Part shown: one piece after another, positions 26,553 to 34,076 of the stretch | Layout of the letters: the number at the start of each line of letters is the position of its first letter | How positions within the stretch are numbered: position 1 is the stretch's first letter | NCBI GenBank assembly: GCA_023416735.1 | Contig: JAEZGX010000038.1 | Coordinates: 124,001-188,000 of the forward strand | DNA length: 64,000 bases | DNA from: Verrucomicrobiota bacterium | GTDB lineage: Bacteria; Verrucomicrobiota; Verrucomicrobiia; Opitutales; Opitutaceae | Direction: 5' to 3' | Notes under the pieces: generated by a model | Told to the model about the DNA's origin: nothing | The model's database searches: none | What the model saw: only the letters and a program-made list of their open reading frames with translations | Position numbers and translations under genes: made by a program

Positions 26553-28661
26553 CTAGTCGCGCTTCGCCCTAATCCGGGAAAACGCGTCCGCGAGCGCCCG
26601 ATCCAACACTGCCACGCTGATCGGTTTCGTGAGATGCGTCACGAAGCCCGCATCGTTGCTCTCGGCCACGTCGCGCTCCATCCCATATCCCGTCAGCGCA
26701 ATTCCAAATACGTCACGACGCTCGCGGATTTTCCGCATCAGGGAAAAGCCATCGCCATCCGGCAGCCCGATATCCGACAACACCAGATCGAAGGCCTCGC
26801 GTGTCGCCGCCTCCAGCGCCGCCGTCATCGTTCCCACCGCCACCACATCGAACCCCCGTCGAACCAACAGCTGCGTCAGCGGCGAACGCGTCGGCTCGTG
26901 ATCCTCTACCAGCAAAATTCGTCCCACTCGCTTCGCGTCGCTCGCCGCTTCATCTCCGCTCGAGCTGCGCACCCCATTCGGATGCGGTGGACGCGCTCCC
27001 GCCTCCGCCGGCTGGTGCAACGGCAGTCGGACCGTGAACTCCGATCCCTGATCCCGCCCGCGACTCGACGCCTCAATCTGCCCGCAGTGCAGCTGCACCA
27101 AACTGCGACTGATCGCCAGACCCAGACCGAGGCCGCCAAAGCGATGACTCCGCCCCTGCACCGCATGCTCCCCTTGGGAGAAGGCATCGAAGATCCGCGC
27201 GATCTCCAACTCCGTGAGACCGATGCCTGTATCCGAAATCTGGATCTGAATCTCGTTGTTCGCCGGTAGCTCCTCCGTGTGCACGCGAACGCGCCCGCCT
27301 CTCGGCGTGAACTTGATGGCGTTCTTCAGGATGTTCCAAAACACCTGCTGCAATCGCCCGCTGTCTCCGAGCAGCGCCGAGCGCGGCGCATCAAGCGTCA
27401 GCTCCAGCGTCAGCTCCCGCTCGCTCGCATCTGCGCGCACCATCGCCAGCGCGTCCCGCAGGATCGCATGCACGTCCACCCGCTGCATCTCCAGCGAAAG
27501 CTTGCCGTGTTCGATCTTCGTGAGATCCAGCAGATCGTCGATGAGCCGAGCCTCGAGCAACGCGTTCTTTTCGATCGCTCGGAACGCTTCGCGCGCACTG
27601 GCGGGATAATCCGGATTCGCGGCCGAGTCGCTCGCCAGCAGCAGCACCGGGTTCAAAGGCGTGCGCAGTTCATGCGACAAAGCCGCGAGAAAATTATCCT
27701 TCGCGCGCGCCGCCGCCACCGCCTCGCGCTCGCGCATGCTGCGATCGATCACGATCGCCACATAGCGCGCGATCCGAGCCAGCATCGTCACGCTCGCCTC
27801 CGGCAAACGCTCCACTTCGTAACTGCCGAACGACAGCAGCCCGATCAAACGCCCACCGATCGCCAGCGGAAAAGCCACCGATCCGCGCAGGCCGATCTGT
27901 CGCAACTTTGCCAGATGCGTCGCGCGCGTCGTCGTCAAACTGAACCTCGGCGCTCCGCCGGGTTCCCGATCGTCCGCGTTCATCTCGAACACCACGAGAC
28001 TCTCCCTCAGATGCGGCGGTATTCCCGCGCTCGTGATCAACCGGAATCGCGCGCCTTCGGGATCAAACAGATATGCCGCATGCGCATCCAGTCCGAGCGA
28101 CGGCGCCAGCGAGAGAAAAATCGAAGCCAGGTCGTTGGCCGGATCCGACGACTGCAGGAGTTTGGACAACGCCGAAGACAACAGCCGGTCCGCCTCCTGC
28201 TGCCGGTGCAGGATACTCGCCTGCCACTCACGCTGCGTCACGTCCTCGATGACCGAAATCGTGCCCACCACCTTGCCGCCTTCCGGCAGCGGAGCGATCC
28301 GAGCCGTTTGCAGCATGAACGGCACGTCCGCTTCCGGAGTCGTCGACGGCAGCGGCAGCAGGTATTGGTGCAGCGCCGTCGAGAGCACGCTGATCTCCCC
28401 CTTCAACGCCCGCTCAAACCGCTCGACGAGTCTCCGCCCTTCCAAATCCGGAAAGACTTCAAACAGACGTCTTCCCACCACGTTCTCCACCGCGAGGCCG
28501 CTTTGCGTCACCAGCCATTGATTCCAACTGCGAATCACCAGCTCCGCATCCGTCGTGAAGATCCCGAACGGCGCAATTTCATGCATCCACGCCGCCATCG
28601 CCGTGTCGGCGCTGAACGCCACCCGGGATCCCGCCGCCTCGGGCTCGCGATCTCCGTTCAT
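26553..28661 (-). CDS. PAS-GAF hybrid histidine kinase ending the chemosensory operon
   Basis: A 702-residue soluble hybrid kinase. Residues about 20-150 form a PAS domain (IAPFGIFTTDAELVIRSWNQWLV). About 165-310 form a GAF domain (LGLDAHAAYLFDPEG, GSVAFPLAIGGRLIGLLSFGS). The kinase histidine is about residue 330 (ALSHELRTPLNPVLLL). The ATPase has VFWNILKNAIKFTPRGG and GGLGLGLAIS. The C-terminal receiver has Asp in LVLSDIGLPDGDG. The start at 28661 (MNGDREPEA) overlaps the cheC stop by 4 bases (ATGA), so it is translationally coupled to the chemosensory genes. This is the plausible output, or an accessory kinase, of that system. Confidence 0.93.
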   Translation of the reverse strand: MNGDREPEAAGSRVAFSADTAMAAWMHEIAPFGIFTTDAELVIRSWNQWLVTQSGLAVENVVGRRLFEVFPDLEGRRLVERFERALKGEISVLSTALHQYLLPLPSTTPEADVPFMLQTARIAPLPEGGKVVGTISVIEDVTQREWQASILHRQQEADRLLSSALSKLLQSSDPANDLASIFLSLAPSLGLDAHAAYLFDPEGARFRLITSAGIPPHLRESLVVFEMNADDREPGGAPRFSLTTTRATHLAKLRQIGLRGSVAFPLAIGGRLIGLLSFGSYEVERLPEASVTMLARIARYVAIVIDRSMREREAVAAARAKDNFLAALSHELRTPLNPVLLLASDSAANPDYPASAREAFRAIEKNALLEARLIDDLLDLTKIEHGKLSLEMQRVDVHAILRDALAMVRADASERELTLELTLDAPRSALLGDSGRLQQVFWNILKNAIKFTPRGGRVRVHTEELPANNEIQIQISDTGIGLTELEIARIFDAFSQGEHAVQGRSHRFGGLGLGLAISRSLVQLHCGQIEASSRGRDQGSEFTVRLPLHQPAEAGARPPHPNGVRSSSGDEAASDAKRVGRILLVEDHEPTRSPLTQLLVRRGFDVVAVGTMTAALEAATREAFDLVLSDIGLPDGDGFSLMRKIRERRDVFGIALTGYGMERDVAESNDAGFVTHLTKPISVAVLDRALADAFSRIRAKRD

Positions 28662-29278
28662 TCCATCTGCCGTTTCTCCCAATGGTCGAGCTCTTGCAGG
28701 AGACGATCCAATGATGTGATCCCCAGAACGATGACCAAGTATCCCGTGACGTTCCCCGCCCGCACGACGAAGCGCGTGTGAATCATCAATCCGTAGTGCA
28801 GTTGCGCGCCGGTTTGGTGCGAAACCTCTTCGAGCAGCTCCAGCACACTTTGCACCTTCAACTGCGGCACCGCGAAGTGAAGATGCACGCGTAACAAGTT
28901 CCCGAATACGCCCAGGCAGGCATTCAGCAGGATGTTGCCTACTTCGGTGATGATTTCCTTGGCGCTCGAATCCAGCTCGCCATTCACCATGCGATCGTCA
29001 GTCAGCAAACGGCTCAGCACCACGGCCGCGCGCTCGTCCATCATCAACAGCGCGCGCCCCGAGAACGGCCCCGAAAACATCTGGCTCACGCTCGCGACGT
29101 CGTCGCTGATCAACGACTCCAACGCCGGCCCGATCTCCGCGATCGGCAGCATCGATACCTGCGGCACCTCCAGGGTGATGCGATATCCCGTCAGTTCCGA
29201 GAGCGCGCCCGCGGCACGCCCGTAGCCAATATTGATCAGCTCGGTCAGCGTATCCTTCTGCTCGAGTTTCAGCTCCAT
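28658..29278 (-). CDS. cheC: CheC-type CheY-phosphate phosphatase
   Basis: A 206-residue protein. Two phosphatase signatures of the form (D/S)-X3-E-X2-N-X22-P are visible. The first is D9-E13-N16-P39. The second is E112-N115-P138, with Glu rather than Asp/Ser at its first position. Both intact E and N residues imply catalytic competence for dephosphorylating the response regulator. Start 29278 (MELKLEQKD) is required by this motif and overlaps the receiver gene by 10 bases. CheD, the usual CheC partner, is not in the window. Confidence 0.9.
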   Translation of the reverse strand: MELKLEQKDTLTELINIGYGRAAGALSELTGYRITLEVPQVSMLPIAEIGPALESLISDDVASVSQMFSGPFSGRALLMMDERAAVVLSRLLTDDRMVNGELDSSAKEIITEVGNILLNACLGVFGNLLRVHLHFAVPQLKVQSVLELLEEVSHQTGAQLHYGLMIHTRFVVRAGNVTGYLVIVLGITSLDRLLQELDHWEKRQME

Positions 29279-29649
29279 GTGGTGCCCCCATTCAGCACGG
29301 TCTCGATCGCCGCCGCCAAAGCGGCACGATTCACCGGCTTGTTCAGCAGGGCTTTCGCTCCGGCGGCTCGCACCTGCTCCGCCGTCGAAGTCTGGATGTC
29401 CGCGGTCGCCACAATCACCCGCGCTTCGGCGTTCATCTCTCGAATCTTGGTCAGCACCTCGAGGCCATACATGCCCGTCATCACCATATCGAGAATCACC
29501 ACATCGGGGGCGCTCAGATAAAACCGCTCCAACGCCTGCGCGCCATCCGTCACCTCCTCCACCGAGTGCCCCAGCCCCTCCAAATGCTGCCTCAAGGTTC
29601 GGCGAGCCAGCGCCGAGTCGTCCACGATTAGGAATTTCTTTGGTGTCAT
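29269..29649 (-). CDS. CheY-like single receiver
   Basis: A 126-residue receiver. Key residues are the acidic pair in FLIVDDSALARRTLRQHLEG, the phospho-acceptor Asp54 (VVILDMVMTGMYG) and the conserved Lys in LLNKPVNRA. The usual Met-Pro after the Asp is replaced by Met-Val-Met-Thr. Start 29649 (MTPKKFLIVDD) overlaps the cheB stop by 4 bases. Placement between cheB and cheC makes it the likely target of CheA and substrate of CheC. Confidence 0.93.
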   Translation of the reverse strand: MTPKKFLIVDDSALARRTLRQHLEGLGHSVEEVTDGAQALERFYLSAPDVVILDMVMTGMYGLEVLTKIREMNAEARVIVATADIQTSTAEQVRAAGAKALLNKPVNRAALAAAIETVLNGGTTWS

Positions 29650-30716
29650 ACGCCTCTTGTGATGGCTTGAGCCATGTCGTCCAACGGAACAACGGCATCG
29701 CTCAATCCTGCTTCCACTACAGACCGCGGCATGCCGTAGATGACGCAACTTTTTTCCGCCTCGGCGATCACTTGGCCGCCCTTCGCTTTGACCCACGCGC
29801 AGCCTTCTTTGCCGTCCTCCCCCATCCCGGTCATCACCACCGCGAGCACGCGCTCGCCGAACGTTTCCGCCGCGGATCGGAACAACACATCCGCCGACGG
29901 CCGATGGATCTTGTCCAACGGCTGCACCGTGGATTGCGCAACAACTTCATTCGCCGCCGTCCGACGAAACACCAGATGCCGCCCCGCCGCCGCGACGAGC
30001 ACGAGACCAGGCCGCACCAGATCGCCATCCGCCGCTTCCTTCACCGTCAGCGCGCAGATCTCGTTCAACTTCTCCGCATACAAAGCCGTGTAGCCAATCG
30101 GCATGTGCAACACGATCGCGATCGGCACCGGAAAATCCGCCGGCAGCAACGGCAGCATTCGCCGCAGCGCCTGCGGCCCGCCTGTCGAAATCCCGATCAC
30201 CACGATGTCCGCTTTCTGCGCCCGCCACCCAGGCGCCCTTGCCGCCGATGCCGCCGGCGTGAGTTCCCGCACCAGATTTTGCACCGGCACGTTTAACGCC
30301 TCGCGCACTTTCTCGACCAGCACATCGCGGACGTTCTTCAAATCATCCGTCGCCAAGGCCGTCGGCTTCTGCACCACATCGATCGCGCCGGCATTCAACG
30401 CTTCCACCACTTCGACCTCGTCTTGCGACGCCGACGAGAGAATCAGGATTGGCAGCGGTTTGACTGCCATCTGCCTCCGCACGAAATCCACCCCGCTCAT
30501 CCTCGGCATGCGCAAATCGCTGATCACCAGATCCGGCTGCAACGCCGCCGTCTGCTCCAACGCCTCCTCGCCGTCTCGCGCCGATCCCACCACCTCCACC
30601 TGATGGTCGGTCGCAAAAATCTCCCGCACCACCTTCCGCGCAAACGCCGAATCGTCCACCACCAGCACGCGAACCGGCCGCCCCGCCTCCGCCAAATTTC
30701 CCTGCTGCTCGCTCAT
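29646..30716 (-). CDS. cheB: Chemotaxis methylesterase CheB
   Basis: A 356-residue protein: an N-terminal receiver (RVLVVDDSAFARKVVREIF, Asp in LVISDLRMPRMSG) joined by a linker to the methylesterase/deamidase domain. The catalytic serine lies in GISTGGPQALRRML, the histidine in VLHMPIGYTALYAEKLN and the aspartate in MTGMGEDGKEG. It removes methyl groups from receptor glutamates. Start 30716 (MSEQQGNLAE) overlaps the cheR stop by 4 bases. Confidence 0.96.
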   Translation of the reverse strand: MSEQQGNLAEAGRPVRVLVVDDSAFARKVVREIFATDHQVEVVGSARDGEEALEQTAALQPDLVISDLRMPRMSGVDFVRRQMAVKPLPILILSSASQDEVEVVEALNAGAIDVVQKPTALATDDLKNVRDVLVEKVREALNVPVQNLVRELTPAASAARAPGWRAQKADIVVIGISTGGPQALRRMLPLLPADFPVPIAIVLHMPIGYTALYAEKLNEICALTVKEAADGDLVRPGLVLVAAAGRHLVFRRTAANEVVAQSTVQPLDKIHRPSADVLFRSAAETFGERVLAVVMTGMGEDGKEGCAWVKAKGGQVIAEAEKSCVIYGMPRSVVEAGLSDAVVPLDDMAQAITRGV

Positions 30717-31564
30717 GCGTGGCCTTTCTTCACGTAAGCAAACGCGCCTTCCACATCCTCGAGTTCGAACAGTGTCGTCAGTTTCAACAACGACTCCGAG
30801 GCGCCCACAAACAGGTAGCCTCCGGCCGGCATCTGCCTCCCGAAGGCCGTAACCACCCGCGAAATCCCCTCGGCCGAGAAATAGATGAACACATTCCGGC
30901 AGAAAATCGCGTGCACGTCCTTGATATCTGAATACGTCGGCGGATCGACCAGATTGGCCCAGCGAAATGTCACGCGGTCTGCGATCCGGCGCGTGAGCGC
31001 CTCGCCTTCCGGCGTCCGTTCGAAATACCGCGCCCGCAAGGCCGGCGGCAGCGTCCGAAACGACCGCTCCCGATAAACCGCCTCGCGCGCCTTCGCCAGC
31101 GCCGCCTCGCTCGCATCGCTCGCGACGATCTCGATCGGATGCCCGCCCCAGCCGGCTTCCTCGAGCGCGATCGCAATCGTGTAGGGCTCCTCGCCCGTCG
31201 CACATGCCGCGCTCCAGATCCGCAGGGGCGCCGTCGTGCTTCGAAACCACGCTGGCACCACCTGCGCGGTCAACGCCTTGATCTGATCCACCTCGCGCCA
31301 GAAATACGTCTCCTGCACCGAAAAGGCGTCCATCACCCGGCGCCACTCCGCCGCCATGTCGTCGTATTTCAGCTTATAATAATAATCGAGCAACGACGCA
31401 CTGCTCGTCGCCGCCACGCGCTCCTGCAGCTTGTCGATCATCAGATCGAGTCGGTCGGATTCGAAATAAGTGCCCGTCCGCTCGTGCACGAGATCGCGCA
31501 GGAGCTTCGGCACAGGCTCGGGCACCAAAGAGACAGGGGCGCCAGGCGCCCGGATGGAGGTCAT
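30713..31564 (-). CDS. cheR: Chemotaxis methyltransferase CheR
   Basis: A 283-residue SAM-dependent methyltransferase. The N-terminal helical domain includes LLRDLVHERTGTYF and DAFSVQETYFWRE. The SAM-binding site is LRIWSAACATGEEPYTIAI, followed by IVASDASEAAL and the HAIFCRNVFIYFSAEG motif typical of CheR. It methylates receptor glutamates. Its start overlaps the MCP stop by 4 bases (ATGA). Confidence 0.96.
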   Translation of the reverse strand: MTSIRAPGAPVSLVPEPVPKLLRDLVHERTGTYFESDRLDLMIDKLQERVAATSSASLLDYYYKLKYDDMAAEWRRVMDAFSVQETYFWREVDQIKALTAQVVPAWFRSTTAPLRIWSAACATGEEPYTIAIALEEAGWGGHPIEIVASDASEAALAKAREAVYRERSFRTLPPALRARYFERTPEGEALTRRIADRVTFRWANLVDPPTYSDIKDVHAIFCRNVFIYFSAEGISRVVTAFGRQMPAGGYLFVGASESLLKLTTLFELEDVEGAFAYVKKGHA

Positions 31565-33582
31565 TGATTTTTGGAACCCTCACTCGGCACCGCGTTCGCT
31601 CCGTTGGGCGATTTTTTCGCCCGGCGGGCGCCTCCGGCGATATCCGCCGCCTTCCGCGTCAAGCCCCCGCGGATTTCCCCGAGGCTGTGCGTCACCGATT
31701 CCGCCGACGCGGAATTTTCCACGTTCGCCGCGGTGATCGACTTGATCTGCTTGGCAATGTTCTGCGTCGACGCCGACACCTCCCGCAACGTCCTCGACTG
31801 TTCCTGCAACCCGCGCGAGGTCTGCTCCGATTGCGTGCGCAGGCTGTCCACCGCGGCCGTGATTTGCACCGTGCCCGACGCCTGCTCCTGCATCGCCCGG
31901 CTCACGCTCGTCACCATCTGCGTCACCCGCTCCGCCTCGCGCGCGACTTGCTCCACCGCCACGGTCTGCTCCGCCAGCGACTTCGAGGTCGTCACGCCGC
32001 CTTTGCGCATCGCGTCAACCGCCGCCACGATCTGCGTTGCGCCAGCCGATTGTTCCTTCGTCGCTTTCCGCAACTGCGTCGCAATGTTGCTCGTCGACTG
32101 CGCCGCCTTCACCACCTCGCGCGCCGCGCGTCCGTGTTCGGCCATCGCTTGCGATACTTCCTTCGTCACTTTCCGCATTTGCGTCGATGCCTGCACAATC
32201 GCCGCGGCGCCTTTCGCCTGCTCCGCCGTCGCCGTCGTCACCTGCCGCGCTTGCACCGTCGTCACGCCGATCGCCTCGCTCACGTGCCGGCCCGCCACGA
32301 TTTGCTCCTCCGTCGCCCGGCTGATTTCCGCCACGAGCGTCGTGCTCGTCCGGATACCTTCCAAAATTTTCTGCAACCCCGCCGATCCACTTTCCGACTG
32401 CGCCGTCGATTCCTCCGCAATCCGCGCACCGTCCAGCGCCGCTTGCGTGGCATCGCGCGTCACGTTCTCCAGGTTCCGCACGATCTTCGCGATGTCCGAC
32501 GTCGCCTTCGCGCAGCGATCCGCGAGGTTCCGGATCTCCTCCGCCACGACCGCAAACCCGCGGCCGGCTTCACCGGCGCGCGCCGCTTCGATCGATGCGT
32601 TCAACGACAACAGATTCGTCCGCTCCGCGATCACGCTGATCGTATCTACGATGCCGCCGATCTCCGACGTCTGATTGTTCAACTCCCGCATCACCGTCGT
32701 CGAATTGCCCATCGCTTTCGCCACCCGGCCGATGCCTTCGATCGATTTGCGGATCATCTGGCCGCCTTCGTTCGCATCCCGCGAAACCGTCGCGGTCACT
32801 TCCTGCGTCCGCTTCACCAGTTCCGCCACCGATCGATTCGACCGGTCCATCTGCAGCGCGCTCGCGTTCGCATTGTTCGCGGCTTCCGCGATGCGTTCGC
32901 TGTTTTGCGCCACCGACTGAATCGAGCGCGCCATCTCTTCCACCGACGTCGACGTCTCCTCCACCGAGGTCGCCAATCCTTCCGACATCGCGGCCACTTC
33001 CTCGATCGACGCCGCCATCTCGTTCATCGACGAAAGCGTCTCCTCCGCCGCCGCAGAAAGTTCGTCCGCATTGCGTGACACGCCCTGGATCGAACGTCCC
33101 ATCTCCTCGATCGAGGCCGCGGTTTCGTTCAACCCGGTCGCAAGGTTCTCGGAATCACGTCCCACGCTCTTCACCGAGGCCGACACTTCCGTGATCGCCG
33201 CGCTCAACTCTTGCGCCGACGTCGCCATCTCCTGCGCCGTCCCGCTCACCGACTGCGTGGTCGCAGCGATCTGTTTGACCGCCACGCTCGTCTGCGAGGC
33301 CGCCGACGCGATCGCCGCACTGCTGCCCGTGATCTCCTCGATCGAAGCCGCCAGCTCGTTCACCGACGAAGCGATATCTTCGCCCGAGCGCGCCACATTC
33401 TGCGCCTGATCCGCCGTTTCTTTCAGCGAACGCGTCAGCTCCGCTGCCTGCGCCACGGCCAAATCCAGCGATCGCGCTTGGTTCGCTGCGCCAGTCGCTT
33501 TTTCACTGCCTGTCGGGTGAGCGGAGGTTGAAGAGAGAGGGGAGCCGGACTCGCCGGCAGGAGCGGATTTCGACTTCGACAT
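31561..33582 (-). CDS. Cytoplasmic methyl-accepting protein without a sensor domain, very long coiled coil
   Basis: A 673-residue soluble MCP. There is no membrane segment and no recognisable PAS, GAF, HAMP or other sensor domain. The first 40 residues are Ser/Ala-rich and disordered-looking, and the rest is almost entirely heptad-patterned coiled coil. The signalling tip is at about 315-350 (AERTNLLSLNASIEAARAGEAGRGFAVVAEEIRNLADR). The two arms are of similar length, about 280 residues each, with repeated SVNELAASIEEI and ETAASIEEMGRSI units in the N-terminal arm. It resembles FrzCD-type cytoplasmic receptors. The C-terminus is basic (ARRAKKSP). It lies between cheW and cheR. Confidence 0.94.
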   Translation of the reverse strand: MSKSKSAPAGESGSPLSSTSAHPTGSEKATGAANQARSLDLAVAQAAELTRSLKETADQAQNVARSGEDIASSVNELAASIEEITGSSAAIASAASQTSVAVKQIAATTQSVSGTAQEMATSAQELSAAITEVSASVKSVGRDSENLATGLNETAASIEEMGRSIQGVSRNADELSAAAEETLSSMNEMAASIEEVAAMSEGLATSVEETSTSVEEMARSIQSVAQNSERIAEAANNANASALQMDRSNRSVAELVKRTQEVTATVSRDANEGGQMIRKSIEGIGRVAKAMGNSTTVMRELNNQTSEIGGIVDTISVIAERTNLLSLNASIEAARAGEAGRGFAVVAEEIRNLADRCAKATSDIAKIVRNLENVTRDATQAALDGARIAEESTAQSESGSAGLQKILEGIRTSTTLVAEISRATEEQIVAGRHVSEAIGVTTVQARQVTTATAEQAKGAAAIVQASTQMRKVTKEVSQAMAEHGRAAREVVKAAQSTSNIATQLRKATKEQSAGATQIVAAVDAMRKGGVTTSKSLAEQTVAVEQVAREAERVTQMVTSVSRAMQEQASGTVQITAAVDSLRTQSEQTSRGLQEQSRTLREVSASTQNIAKQIKSITAANVENSASAESVTHSLGEIRGGLTRKAADIAGGARRAKKSPNGANAVPSEGSKNQ

Positions 33583-33588
33583 GTTGGA

Positions 33589-34068
33589 TCAATGAGGGGT
33601 GGAGGGAACGGACGACTCGGGGATTTCAGGCAAGGTGACTTCTTCCAACGTGAGCACGGCGCCCACATCCAGGATCAGCACGCTGCGGCCTCTCACCGTG
33701 GCAACCCCTTCAACGTAGTTGCCCTGGATACCGACCAGCGTCGCCTCGATCGGCCGAATTGCACTCCGCTCGATCCGTTCAAAATGCCGCGCCGAATCCA
33801 CGATCAGCGCCACCACACGGTCCATGACTCGCAGGAATATCAAACGCGTCTGCGCCGTATAAGGCTGCCGCGCCAGGCCGAAACGCGCGCGTAGGTTCAA
33901 CGCCGGAAACACCTGCCCCCGTGAAAACACCACGCCATCCACCGCCGGCGCCGTATTCGGCACCCGCGTCACGTGCTCCAGCATTTCCACGTGCTGCACG
34001 TCCGCGCTGCGCACGGCATACGCTGCGGAATCCAATTCGAAAATGATGTAGGTATCGGAGATGTTCAT
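33589..34068 (-). CDS. cheW: CheW-type adaptor
   Basis: A 159-residue CheW domain: YIIFELDSAAYAVRSADVQHVEML, then VPNTAPAVDGVVFSRGQVFPALNLRARFGL and the C-terminal GNYVEGVATVRGRSVLILDVGAVL. It couples CheA to the receptor. Start 34068 (MNISDTYIIFEL) begins the domain exactly; the long open frame upstream is a shadow of cheA. It lies 8 bases after cheA and 6 before the MCP gene. Confidence 0.95.
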   Translation of the reverse strand: MNISDTYIIFELDSAAYAVRSADVQHVEMLEHVTRVPNTAPAVDGVVFSRGQVFPALNLRARFGLARQPYTAQTRLIFLRVMDRVVALIVDSARHFERIERSAIRPIEATLVGIQGNYVEGVATVRGRSVLILDVGAVLTLEEVTLPEIPESSVPSTPH

Positions 34069-34076
34069 GGGACACG

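Noticed and set aside
32037..33078. Plus-strand Arg/His-rich open frames opposite the MCP
   Set aside because: They result from the repeated codon pattern of the MCP coiled coil read backwards.
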